Shown: one piece after another, positions 54,414-62,705 of the stretch | Layout of the letters: each line of letters starts with the position of its first letter | Position numbering within the stretch: position 1 is the first letter of the stretch | NCBI GenBank assembly: GCA_946811185.2 | Contig: OX328105.1 | Location: 44,950,845 to 45,014,844 of the forward strand | Length of the DNA stretch: 64,000 bases | Direction of reading: 5' to 3' | Source: Hippopus hippopus | Taxonomy: Eukaryota > Mollusca > Bivalvia > Cardiida > Cardiidae | Notes under the pieces: generated by a model | What the model saw: the letters and a program-made list of their open reading frames with translations, nothing else | Databases searched by the model: none | Told to the model about the DNA's origin: nothing | Translations under genes and position numbers: made by a program

Positions 54414-55085
54414 TGTCCGACCCTTGAACTGCTAAATAAACATTTTTTTCTATTAAGTAGAACAGACAAAGAATAAAGCTTGGTCAAGGCTGCTTTTACC
54501 TGAATATTCGTACAATGTGGATCAAGTGATTCAACTGCGACTTCTACACTGTCTGATCTAAATCTACACTGGTCGAGAAAGCACCGAAAGTTGCCTAGGA
54601 CGGTTATATACGCATTAAATGTTTGCCAGACTCTAGAATTTAGACTAGTCCAAATTCAAGGCGTATGTCGACCCAAAAGAAATCAAAGTGTTGTTCAGAT
54701 GATGGGATTTACGTGAGAAAGGAGATAAAACATGTGGTTACGGAAGTAAATGCTGAGTACCAGCATTTTCTTCTTTTCCCACAATGTTTTAAAAAGCTTT
54801 TCCCCTACCCACAGGGTCGTGTAAACACGGGGCCGTTTGTTAAAGGGTTTAAGAGGAAGATGTTTTATAACCCCTAACTTAGCGCCTATCTCTTATAAAG
54901 TTGCCTTTGCGTCCAATGTAGATCAATATTAGACTGCACAAAATGTGCAGTATGATCTTCGATCTACACTGACCACTTGCTACAACACTACAGAGAAAAG
55001 GATGCAACGAAGTTGCATTTATCTCGGTTTCACTCTAGAATAAAAATGTCTATTGGACTGATTCGGCGCTTTCAGGGTTAAAAGT
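54414..55085. repeat. Family F fragments flanking a decayed family A copy
   Basis: Family F-like blocks lie at about 54414-54605 and 54870-55085 (palindrome ATATTAGACTGCACAAAATG). Between them, about 54615-54850, is a family A remnant with a mutated hairpin (AATGCTGAGTACCAGCATTT). Confidence 0.55.
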
Positions 55086-55424
55086 GGTTAAATTGTTATG
55101 ACTAATACAATCCTGTTTTCCGAAAACCGTATGACCTGCAGAAAACCTCACACTATACAGTATTACGACAATAGCGCGTTACTCTGTTTGGTTAAACCAA
55201 AAGGGTTTTGGTTGAAATATGTGAAATAAAACTCAAATAAAGATCTATTTTGTGAACGATTTATAAACTAATTTTCAACATATACATTACACAGTAATCC
55301 AAAAACTGATGATACCCGCTTTGTAGGCCCTATGTTGGTATGGACTTTAAATGTAAAGAAAAATAAGTATACTGGAATGATTACAAAACTAACAGTGTTT
55401 AATTGCTTCTTCTTGTTTCAGAGG
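55086..55424. other. Intergenic, nothing recognised
   Basis: AT-rich, without repeat-family hallmarks or a plausible gene. Confidence 0.5.
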
Positions 55425-55487
55425 GAAGCGGCGGGGGGGGGGGGGGGGGGGAGCGGCGGGGCGGGGGGGGGGAGGGGGGAGGAGAGA
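55425..55487. repeat. Poly-G/purine tract
   Basis: Nearly pure G with few A and C interruptions over about 55 bp. Potential G-quadruplex former on the plus strand. Confidence 0.9.
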
Positions 55488-55489
55488 TC

Positions 55490-55798
55490 GGTTGATTGAT
55501 TAATAGTTTGGGGTTTAATGCCGTTCTCAACATTATTTCAGTTACATCGCGGCGGCCAGTGCACCTATCCATGCTTGCCTGGAGTCTCTTTTACCAGTAC
55601 TCCGCTCAATTTTCTTTCCAAGCCACTGGCTGCTTTCCAACATAACCATCGTCGAAACAATGGTCAGCGGTGAGAGAGGAATGAATCCTATGACTATCAT
55701 CAATCCTCAGAAAGAAATTGGTGGAATCAGGGATCGAACCCACGACTCCTGTTCTCAAGTCCTGCACGCTACCGACTGAGCTGCCCGGGGGCTCGGCG
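55490..55798 (-). repeat. tRNA-derived SINE
   Basis: On the minus strand the head reads as a tRNA relic: GGCAGCTCAGTCGGTAGCGT (A box) and GTGGGTTCGATCCC (B box), correctly spaced. The body follows, with GGCGAGAGAGG-type blocks and the conserved tail region that on the plus strand reads GGTTTAATGCCGTTCTCAAC. This is a well-formed molluscan SINE with a conserved 3' domain. A polymerase III promoter could still work. Confidence 0.75.
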
Positions 55799-56098
55799 GA
55801 GAGAGAGAGAAGGGAAAGAGAGACAGAAACAGAGAGAATGAATGACTTCCTTTTTTTAGGGAGGAGAGAGAGAGGTTTTGTACCGCTTTCAGTATTTTTT
55901 CATTCATATCAAGCACACCTATTCATGCGTGACCGTGGTTTCGCTAGTACCAGGCTGGGGCTCTGAAGTGTTTTGCCTGAGGACACCCGTATACAAAAAC
56001 TCGGTGCATCGAGTGAAGATCGATTCCTCGGCCTCCGCTTTGTAAATCTTCCACCTTGATAACTTAGCAACGCATGACACCGGAGAGAGAGAGAGAGG

Positions 56099-56131
<33 letters not shown>

Positions 56132-56170
56132 CGACAGAGACAGAGATTATGAAAAGAAAAAAAGTGGTAA
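55799..56170. repeat. GA-rich microsatellites with a SINE-like fragment
   Basis: (GA)n runs lie at 55799-55835 and 56082-56150. Between them, at about 55875-56080, is a second sequence with features of the SINE body (TCAAGCACACCTATTCATGC, GATCGATTCCTCGGCC). Confidence 0.65.
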
Positions 56171-56218
56171 TAGACAGAAAAAAAAGAATAGATGGGAATG
56201 AATACGACTCGTGTACAA

Positions 56219-56491
56219 GATAATTGAGCCGCGCTCTGTGAAAAGGGGGCTTAATGCATCTGCGAAAAGTTTCGACCCAGGTCAGCCTGCGCAGTCCGCG
56301 CAGGCTGACCTGGGCCGAAACTTTTCGCTATTGGTCGATTTTCTTCATGTCAAAGGATCAGTCTACCTCATGATTGAGTCGGTTGTTAAAAAAAGTGGCG
56401 ATTATGGATCCATAAGTATGTGATGGCTTTCTTGGTATGATGGATTACGGAGATACATTAAGCCCCCTTTTGCAAGAGCACGGCTCAATTT
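56219..56491. repeat. MITE family C, intact copy
   Basis: Ends are AATTGAGCCGCGCTCTGTGA and GCAAGAGCACGGCTCAATTT, inverted. The internal palindrome is CAGGTCAGCCTGCGCAGTCC with complement, flanked by GCGAAAAGTTTCGACCC. Confidence 0.9.
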
Positions 56492-56496
56492 ATAAT

Positions 56497-56776
56497 AATT
56501 GAGCCATGCTCTGGTAAAAAGGGAGCTTAATGCATCTCCGTGATTCATTGTACCCAGTAAGACGTCGGACATCAGCTAATTGCGGATCCATAAAATCCAT
56601 TCTGTCAAACAACCGACTGAATCATGAGGAAGAATAATCCTTTGACATGCAGAAAATTTGAAGATATAGCGAAAAGATTTGACTCATGTCAGCCTGCGCG
56701 GACTGCGCAGGTAGACATGAATCAATACTTTTCGCAACTGCATTAAACCCACTTTTCACAGAGCATGACTCTTATA
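56497..56776. repeat. MITE family C, second copy in opposite orientation
   Basis: Separated from the previous copy by five bases. Same ends (AATTGAGCCATGCTCTGGTA and ACAGAGCATGACTCTTAT). The internal blocks run in reverse order. Confidence 0.85.
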
Positions 56777-57136
56777 TATTTACGGCAATACGGCAGATGA
56801 GAATACCGTCATGAACGTGACCAAGATTTTTCATTTCAAATTGCCGTCATAGAAAACCAACTTCACTACACCTTTGTTCTTCCAATCTTAGATGTTTATG
56901 CACTATGACAAACCAATTAAAATAGTACTCATTGTCTTTTGTAGGTTCTGATCAGACTTTTCGCGTTTTATAGGAGTCTATTGGGCTTATCATCGGTTTT
57001 ACACGTAGATATTTATGCTTGTATTTTTGGTGTGATAACATCGAAAAGAAAACCTTAGATTGGGGTGAAGTGTATGTAGTTTGGGTTTTTCCCCAAAATT
57101 GCCCTACTCGAGTACACTCGCTGAAGCATAACTACT

Positions 57137-57350
57137 AGTAACTCTTTACCTATCAACAAAATTTTTGACACGTCCCGATTGAAAGCCTTTGCATAGGGCA
57201 TAATGCATGTGAGTGAAAAACTAAAATTCAATTTTAGAAGATTAGAAAACATTATGGGAAAAGGAGAAAATGCTGTAACCAGCATTTTCTCCTTTTCCCA
57301 CGATGTTTTCTAAAGCTTTCTCAGGGTTGTTAAAAGTCGGATTGGGTTAA
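57137..57350. repeat. MITE family A copy
   Basis: The hairpin is complete apart from a one-base shortening at its tip (ATGCTGTAACCAGCAT). The ends are slightly mutated. Confidence 0.8.
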
Positions 57351-57374
57351 GGACAATTTTACGATGAACCAGTT

Positions 57375-57900
57375 ATTTATAACCTTAGGCTCTTAAGTGC
57401 GACTTGGTGCGCTTTTACGGACAATGTGGATCAAGATCAGACTGCACAGAACTTTCACAGAAAATGACGTCTGATCTGAATCTATGTCTTTTATAGAGTA
57501 AACGTGCTCTTCTACTTCATGTTGTACTTACATGCATTTTATGCAAGTCAAAACTGGCGGGATTTCTTTTTATTTGTAGCTGAATGCGTTGACTTTTGAC
57601 CTACTTCCTCCGTTGTCTGTATGTAACATTCTTCGAAGATTGACCTGTCTGCTCTGACCTAATACCATCCTACTGTACAGGATTAATATTGATGCGCAGT
57701 GCTTAAAATTAAAACTATGCCATTAGAAAAGTAGCAAGCGGAATATGGCTATAGATAATACGTTAGTGGAGAAATCAAGCCTGTTTTTCGACCAAAACTT
57801 TTTCAAAAATACACCAGTAATCGAATAAATGAGATATTAATTTGTGATTGGTCAGAAATGTGCACATGTTTATTCGGCCTGTATGCTCATACATTAGTAC
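57375..57900. other. Family F fragment and unannotated intergenic DNA
   Basis: A family F half palindrome (GATCAAGATCAGACTGCACA) with altered right arm lies at 57428-57490. No gene in the remaining stretch. Confidence 0.5.
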
Positions 57901-57964
57901 AGATACAGATACAGATATTTTATTTAGACTTGTACATGTAAATCGTCTACTTCACATACAATTA

Positions 57965-58775
57965 CAAAACATAGTAAATCACGTGAATTAAAGTAAGCGG
58001 AAAAGGGTTATTTGAAATAAATTCAAACATACAGACATGCAAACAAAAAATCACAGTTGCTAATAGTAACACCTATGACTGTCCGACAGACTGTATGACG
58101 AAGTGTACTGACTTGACAATAAGAAAGGAATATGGCATAATCGGGCAAGCGGAAATGAACATTTTAACTTTCTACATTTACAATAGTTTTACTAAGTGGA
58201 AAAAGGTTTTTTGAAAGTAATCCAAACACACGGACATACAGACAAAAATCACAGCTGCTGACAGTAACACCTATAACTGTCTGACTGACCGTGTGACGAA
58301 ATGTACTGACTAGAAAACAAGAAAGGAATGTGGCATGATCGGGCAAGCGGAAATGAACATTTAACTTTCTACATTTACAATCGTTTTACTAAATGGAAAT
58401 AGGTTTTTTGAAAGTAATTCAAACACGCAGACATACAGACAAAAATCACAGCTGCTAACAGTAACACCCATGACTGTCCGACTGACTGTATGACGAAGTG
58501 TACTGACTAGCCAATAAGAAAGGAATGTGGCATATTCGGGCAAGCGGAAATGAACATTTAACTTTCTACATTTACAATAGTTTTACTAATTGGGAAAAAT
58601 GTTATTTGAAATTAATTCAAACATACAGACATACAGACAAAAATCACAGCTGCTAACAATAACACCCATAACTGTCTGACTGACTGTATGACGAAGTGTA
58701 CTGACTAAACAATAAGAAAGGAATGTGGTATGATCGGGCAAGTAGAAATGAACATTTAACTTTCTACATTTACAA
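57965..58775. repeat. 197-bp tandem repeat in a retrotransposon 3' end
   Basis: TCTACATTTACAATAGTTTT-type landmarks occur at 58171, 58368, 58565 and 58763, i.e. at 197-, 197- and 198-bp spacing. A more diverged unit lies on the left. Each unit carries a copy of the last codons of the retrotransposon frame (SKTIVNVES-like). Confidence 0.85.
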
Positions 58776-59418
58776 TAGTTTTTCTAATGGAAAGAGCTTC
58801 CTTAACAAATAATGACAGATGTATTAGTTCTTTGCGATTGGTACTCGTTAAAAGTGAAACAAATTTATACATTGATGGTCGGATATAGTAGTACTTTTTC
58901 AAAAACTTTCGTCTGACTTCGTTAAAACACGGGCATATACAAACAAAATGATATTCGTCTTCGATATCCGAAGTATTACAAAAAGGACAAAATCTTTGGT
59001 CACGCGGGGTTCTATTATTCTTGTATCTCCCTAATTTTATCATTAATGGATGAGCTGATAGTCTTAATCTTACAATGTAAAAACGTAGACTTTTAGGAAG
59101 TAGATTTAAATAGTCTTCATACTGAAATGTAGATTTTAAATTTCTATATAAGATAAGAACGTGACTATTCAATGTATGATACCACTGTTGAATAAAACAA
59201 TCAATGAACTTTTCTTTAAACTGACCAATAAAAGTTTTAGCGTTAAGACGGCTTGTATTTTCGAAAGCGTATGAAAACTCATGATTATAAAGGAGACGCT
59301 TTACGTCTGTAACCCAATTTTTATGACCTTTATCGCTATTTGTCTTAAGCTGCTTATAAACTGTACGTAAAATTATATTATCTGTGTTTTCTACATTAAG
59401 CCAGTATTTTATTATCAT
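58756..59418 (-). CDS. C-terminal fragment of a non-LTR retrotransposon polyprotein
   Basis: A 220-codon frame without a natural start. It corresponds to the region after the reverse-transcriptase thumb. It includes a basic helix-rich part and CPFCNTSDIEDEYHFVCICP, a likely zinc knuckle. The plus-strand fragment at 38172-38604 is a degraded relative. No catalytic motifs remain. Confidence 0.75.
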   Translation of the reverse strand: MIIKYWLNVENTDNIILRTVYKQLKTNSDKGHKNWVTDVKRLLYNHEFSYAFENTSRLNAKTFIGQFKEKFIDCFIQQWYHTLNSHVLILYRNLKSTFQYEDYLNLLPKSLRFYIVRLRLSAHPLMIKLGRYKNNRTPRDQRFCPFCNTSDIEDEYHFVCICPCFNEVRRKFLKKYYYIRPSMYKFVSLLTSTNRKELIHLSLFVKEALSIRKTIVNVES

Positions 59419-59440
59419 AACATATCTATTTACGAAAAGG

Positions 59441-59695
59441 GTGACCCGTCACGCAAAAAGGGACCATCTGGGATTTTCTTACATCAATTAGATGATAACA
59501 GATCAACGATAGTGCAGGTCAATTCAAGTCGATAGTTCAAAAATAATTGTATAACAAGGTAGAATGACCACTTTTCATACAGAAAATATCATAAAAGCGA
59601 AAAGTGTCGACCCTGGTCAGACTGCGCAATTCGCGCAGTCTGACCAGAGTTGACACTTTTCGCAGTTCCCAGCTGGTCCCTTTTGCGTGAGTAGT
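59441..59695. repeat. MITE family E, second copy
   Basis: Left end GTGACCCGTCACGCAAAAAG and right end GGTCCCTTTTGCGTGA. The internal palindrome CTGGTCAGACTGCGCAATTC with complement is present. Orientation is opposite to the copy at 52391. Confidence 0.85.
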
Positions 59696-59698
59696 AAA

Positions 59699-59753
59699 GG
59701 AAGAGAGACCGCGGACACACCCAAGCCCTGGGTGTGTCCGCGGTCTCTCTTCC
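59699..59753. repeat. Perfect 25-bp-arm hairpin
   Basis: Arms containing GAGAGACCGCGGACACACCC and its exact complement are separated by five bases (AGCCC). It lies at the left edge of the small-gene cluster region. Confidence 0.9.
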
Positions 59754-60020
59754 CTGAGTGCCCTACATCACCGTCCCTGACAAAAATGTGTCCCTAGTTG
59801 CTGTCCCCGAAAGATTTTTTTTTTATTTTGTCCCTAGGCTCTCTTCCCTGAGAGGGATTTAGCATTCAAAATGGCGGCCGTGTGGACAGCAACTGGGGAC
59901 AAAAATGCCCCAGGCTCTCGTCCCTGAGCGGAATTTTTTGCAAAAAAAGGGAAAAGGGGGGGAGTTTTTCCTAGGCTCTCTACCCTGAGAGGGATTTAGC
60001 ATTCAAAGTGCAGGCCTTAT
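59754..60020. repeat. Direct repeats of a TCCCTGAG/GGGATTTAGCATTCAAA block
   Basis: The phrase CCCTGAGAGGGATTTAGCAT followed by TCAAA occurs twice (near 59847 and 59982). TCTCTTCCCTGAG-like variants occur several more times. No coding frame. Confidence 0.7.
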
Positions 60021-60039
60021 GACTGACAGGTTGGGTAAA

Positions 60040-60485
60040 AATGGTCAGATCACTGAGTTGGACTTAGTTTTTTCACCCTATGGATGATTTTTTTCTCTCT
60101 AAATGGAATTTGTCCCTATATCGCTGAATTGAACTTAGACTTTTTTTCTGCATCTCTATGAATGATTTCTAAATGTCTGAGCACTGAGTTGAACTTAGAC
60201 TTTTTTTACCCTATGTATGATTTTTTCTTTCTAAATGTCTGACCATTGAGTTGGACTTAGTCTTTTTTTTACATCTATGAATGATTTTTTCTTTCTAAAA
60301 GGAAATTTATCTTATATCACTGAGTTGGTCTTAGCTTTTTTCCCCTATGAATGATTTTCTCTCTTTCTAAAAGGTTGACCATTGAGTTGGACTTAGTCTT
60401 TTTACATCTCTATGAATGATTTTTTCTTTCTAAAAGACTGAGCACTGAGTTGGATTTAGTCTTTTTCTGCATCTATGAATGATTC
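60040..60485. repeat. ~60-66-bp tandem repeat (GAGTTGGACTTAG unit)
   Basis: Seven or so imperfect copies of a unit with GAGTTGGACTTAGTCTTTTT, ATCTATGAATGATTTTTTCT and TTTCTAAAAGG. T-rich on the plus strand. Confidence 0.8.
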
Positions 60486-60574
60486 TTACTCTTTGCAGTA
60501 TAACTCTCTGGAGTATAACTCTTTTGGAATGCGTCTCTTCTAAAAGAAAGATAGAACTTTCGTGGTAGATGGTT

Positions 60575-60614
60575 AGTCCTGAAAAGGACTGTTGGGTTAG
60601 CTCTGAAAAGAGCT
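60575..60614 (-). terminator. Histone-type stem-loop pair (copy 1)
   Basis: 60575-60590 (AGTCCT-TTTC-AGGACT on the minus strand) and 60599-60614 (AGCTCT-TTTC-AGAGCT). Six-base stem, TTTC loop and following AACC match the replication-dependent histone mRNA 3' end design. Confidence 0.65.
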
Positions 60615-60722
60615 GTGACAATTTGAAGAAATGACAACTTGAAGATAGAACTTTCGTCTGACAGCTTTAAGATAGAACTTTCGTCTGACATCTTGAAGAT
60701 AGAACTTTCGTGGTAGATGGTT

Positions 60723-60762
60723 AGTCCTGAAAAGGACTGTTGGGTTAGCTCTGAAAAGAGCT
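60723..60762 (-). terminator. Histone-type stem-loop pair (copy 2)
   Basis: Same pair as copy 1, at 60723-60738 and 60747-60762, with unchanged stems. Confidence 0.65.
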
Positions 60763-60918
60763 GTGACAATTTGAAGAAATGACAACTTGAAGATAGAACT
60801 TTCGTCTAACAGCTTGAAGGTAGAACTTTCGTCTGACAATTTGAAGAAATGACAATTTGAAGAAAAGATAGAACTTTCGTCTGACATCTTGAAGATAGAA
60901 CTTTCGTGGTAGATGGTT

Positions 60919-60958
60919 AGTCCTGAAAAGGACTGTTGGGTTAGCTCTGAAAAGAGCT
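60919..60958 (-). terminator. Histone-type stem-loop pair (copy 3)
   Basis: At 60919-60934 and 60943-60958, stems unchanged. Confidence 0.65.
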
Positions 60959-61118
60959 GTGACAATTTGAAGAAATGACAACTTGAAGATAGAACTTTCG
61001 TCTAACAGCTTGAAGGTAGAACTTTCGTCTGACAATTTGAAGAAATGACAATTTGAAGAAAAGATAGAACTTACGTCTGACAATTTGAAGAAAGGTAGAT
61101 CTTCCGTGGTAGATGGTT

Positions 61119-61158
61119 AGCCCTGAAAAGGGCTGTTGGGGTGGTCCTAAAAGGGACC
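61119..61158 (-). terminator. Histone-type stem-loop(s) behind the 78-residue gene
   Basis: On the minus strand a looser GGTCC-CTTTTA-GGACC hairpin (61143-61158) comes first. It is followed by AGCCCT-TTTC-AGGGCT (61119-61134) and then TAACCATCTACCACGGAAG, a possible counterpart of the histone downstream element. They lie 22-61 nt after the stop codon of the gene ending at 61180. Histone genes usually have the stem-loop 30-60 nt after the stop. Confidence 0.7.
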
Positions 61159-61165
61159 TGGTTTT

Positions 61166-61195
61166 GGAGGTTGTGTTTTTTAAGCACAACCTCCA
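61166..61195 (-). repeat. 10-bp stem hairpin across the stop codon of the small gene
   Basis: GGAGGTTGTG and CACAACCTCC form a perfect stem with a T-rich loop that includes the stop codon. Confidence 0.6.
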
Positions 61196-61416
61196 ACCTT
61201 TCTGCAGGCTGGACAGCTACTTGCTGCCCGCCTCTTTAGCCTCTTCAACTGCTGTTCATCCAGTCCAAAGTCCAAAGAGAACGAAGGCTCAGCGTCATCG
61301 TTCCAATCTTCGATAGAAGGCACTACGAACTCCTTCTTCTTCTTGTCGTCCATCTTTTTTCTGGATGATAGCTGCGCAAGCTCGCTAAAGCTCATATCTC
61401 TTAAAGCACACTCCAT
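61180..61416 (-). CDS. 78-residue uncharacterised protein with C-terminal CPxC motif
   Basis: A single-exon frame starts at an ATG in AATATGG context, 51 nt downstream of a TATAAAA box (61467-61473). The protein has a short N-terminal helix, a Lys-rich stretch (KKMDDKKKKEF), an acidic middle (IEDWNDDAEPSFSLDFG), a basic helix (QQLKRLKRRAA) and ends SSCPACRKVGGCA, a possible half zinc site. No family recognised. The upstream region has an E2F-like GCGGGAAA at 61449 and a CRE-containing module, and the 3' end carries histone-type stem-loops. This suggests cell-cycle-linked expression. It shares leader and 3' design with the 88-residue gene next door, so both belong to one gene cluster. Confidence 0.65.
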   Translation of the reverse strand: MECALRDMSFSELAQLSSRKKMDDKKKKEFVVPSIEDWNDDAEPSFSLDFGLDEQQLKRLKRRAASSCPACRKVGGCA

Positions 61417-61448
61417 ATTGTCTACAAGTCGAAGAGAATGAACGATGT

Positions 61449-61548
61449 GCGGGAAATGACACTGGGTTTTATAGGTTTTCAGACGGATTGAACTAGTTGA
61501 CCCATGACGTCATTTTCTCCTATGTTTTTTCCCGCGTCGGCGTTTCAT
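61449..61548 (-). promoter_or_regulatory. Promoter of the 78-residue gene: CRE, E2F-like sites and TATA box
   Basis: On the minus strand, in order: GACGCGGGAAAA (E2F-like) with AACGCCGAC ahead of it, ACATAGGAGAAAATGACGTC (CRE TGACGTCA), CTAGTTCAATCC, TATAAAA (61473-61467), then a second E2F-type TTTCCCGC in the leader. The upstream 50 bp match the plus-strand module at 63683-63733 almost exactly. Confidence 0.65.
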
Positions 61549-61617
61549 GCTGTTTTGGCTCCAAATTAATGTTATCCAATCAGATTCACCGTTGTTTTTC
61601 TATTACTAATTGTTTTA

Positions 61618-61762
61618 CTGTTGACCAACCCGTGGGTTTGTTACATTTTCTTGTTCGGGGGATTTTATTGTTGACCAATCCGTGGGTTTGTTACATTTTC
61701 TTGTTCGGGGATTTTATTGTTGCCCAATCCATGGGTTTGTTACATTTTCTTGTTCGGGTTAG
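61618..61762. repeat. ~53-bp tandem triplicate
   Basis: Three copies of a unit with CCGTGGGTTTGTTACATTTT followed by CTTGTTCGGG and ATTTTATTGTTG. It contains an inverted CCAAT-type ATTGG core (TTGACCAATCC). Confidence 0.85.
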
Positions 61763-61883
61763 AAAAAACTAGAGTTTAACTAACCTATGACTTTTTTTTT
61801 TTGATTGTGAATCTTTTGAGTTTTTTGACAATTTTGAGTTTTTGACAATTTGAGGAAAGATAGAACTTTCGTGGTAGATGGGT

Positions 61884-61899
61884 AACCCTGAAAAGGGCT
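61884..61899 (-). terminator. Histone-type stem-loop of the 88-residue gene
   Basis: AGCCCT-TTTC-AGGGTT on the minus strand (one G-T pair), 37 nt after the stop codon at 61937. It is followed by ACCCATCTACCACGAAAGTT, the same downstream block as in the array at 60.5-61.1 kb. Confidence 0.7.
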
Positions 61900-61936
61900 G
61901 TTTTGTTTTTTTTGGAGGCTGTGTTTTTTTCCAGTT

Positions 61937-62203
61937 CTAATGGCAACACCCGAAATTCGCTTGGCAAATGGGGCATGCTGTAATCTTCTTCCCAAATTCG
62001 ATATTAACCAAGATGATATCCGGTGTTGTCTTTAATAATAGCTGAACTAATCTTTCGCCGAGATCTTTGTATGGTTGTGTTATACGTCGCAGTTGGTTTT
62101 GTTCCTCCTCTCCTACGAGATGAGTGGTTAGTTGCAATAACTGCTGTCCGGCATTTAGATACTCTTGGAGAGTCTCACGTAGTTGATGATTTAGTTCTTC
62201 CAT
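61937..62203 (-). CDS. 88-residue uncharacterised helical protein with C-terminal CPxC motif
   Basis: The ATG at 62203 (AATATGG) is chosen because it aligns with the start context of the neighbouring genes; an upstream GTG frame extension is ignored. The protein is almost all helix (MEELNHQLRETLQEYLNAGQ, then QNQLRRITQPYKDLGERLVQ) and ends CPICQANFGCCH, a Cys-rich tail parallel to SSCPACRKVGGCA of the 78-residue protein. No known family recognised. A TATA-like CATAAAG lies 92-98 nt upstream and a histone-type stem-loop lies 37 nt past the stop. Confidence 0.6.
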   Translation of the reverse strand: MEELNHQLRETLQEYLNAGQQLLQLTTHLVGEEEQNQLRRITQPYKDLGERLVQLLLKTTPDIILVNIEFGKKITACPICQANFGCCH

Positions 62204-62216
62204 ATTGATATTGCTT

Positions 62217-62337
62217 CCGAATATTGACACTGCTTTCGAAGTGATCGTTAGCTGAGAGTCAAAGAAATGGTGAATGTGTGAAAAATAACGCGGGCTTTAT
62301 GCGTTTACAGAGGATTGAAATTTTTTAAAGAGCTCAC
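62217..62337 (-). promoter_or_regulatory. Leader/promoter of the 88-residue gene (duplicate of 63469-63588)
   Basis: About 120 bp are close to 90% identical by eye to the leader of the 249-residue gene, including ACTGCTTTCGAAGTGATCGT and TTTACAGAGGATTGAAATTT on the plus strand. The TATA box position holds CATAAAG here and TATAAAG in the other copy. Confidence 0.65.
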
Positions 62338-62480
62338 CCAGGGTAGAAAACACATACATTTTTTCCATGCTACGTTTCATGCTAATATAGCAAAAAAAGT
62401 TATGAGACGTTGTATGGGAAAAATGTAACCAGAACAAGTCTTTTGGGGGAAAAACAGAATGAAGAACTCTATTGTTTTTT
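62338..62480. other. Spacer behind the 249-residue gene
   Basis: No gene. Contains CTACGTTTCATGCTAATATA, a weak echo of the shared promoter module. Confidence 0.4.
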
Positions 62481-62485
62481 GAACT

Positions 62486-62506
62486 TTTATTTATTGAACT
62501 TTTATT
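62486..62506 (-). terminator. Poly(A) signals of the 249-residue gene
   Basis: Overlapping AATAAA hexamers on the minus strand (AATAAATAAAAG), about 200 nt past the stop codon. This gene therefore appears to use ordinary polyadenylation, unlike its two neighbours. Confidence 0.5.
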
Positions 62507-62529
62507 TACTGAACAGAACTAAACATTGA

Positions 62530-62705
62530 AACATTTTTTGCAATGCATCATAAAAAAATTTCTTGACAATGAAAAAAATTTCTTGACAATGAAAAAAATC
62601 ACAAGCAAACATTTTTTTGCAATGCATCATAAAAAATTTCTTGACAATGAAAAAACATTTTCTTAACAATGAAAAATCGCACTGAAATATTTTTTTCGCA
62701 ATGAA
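62530..62705. repeat. Short direct repeats in the 3' UTR
   Basis: Repeated AATTTCTTGACAATGAAAAA and TTTTTTGCAATGCATCATAA blocks, about four copies. Confidence 0.75.

Larger units (their letters stand above)
57903..59420 (-). mobile_element. 5'-truncated non-LTR retrotransposon with tandemly repeated 3' end
   Basis: The coding tail lies at 58756-59418. The 3' region to 57903 consists of about four units of 197-198 bp and ends in an (ATCTGT)n-type terminal run, read on the minus strand (plus: ACAGATACAGATACAGATAT). Confidence 0.8.
60500..61115 (-). repeat. Tandemly repeated 3'-end region with histone-type stem-loops
   Basis: Three large units each contain, on the minus strand, AGCTCTTTTCAGAGCT and AGTCCTTTTCAGGACT stem-loops. 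These are followed by AACCATCTACCACGAAAGTT and CTATC, and then shorter repeats (AGATAGAACTTTCGTCTGAC on the plus strand). The minus-strand frames starting near 61189, 61083, 60965, 60769 and 60621 translate these repeats (SSIFKLSDESS-like) and are not credible proteins. Confidence 0.8.

Noticed and set aside
55726..55798. A functional tRNA gene on the minus strand
   Set aside because: A and B boxes are good, but the cloverleaf arms do not close well and a SINE body follows, so it is the head of a SINE.
60430..61189. Minus-strand frames with SSIFKLSDESS-like repeats
   Set aside because: They overlap the stem-loop array and mirror its tandem repeats. The region is better explained as 3'-end and non-coding sequence.
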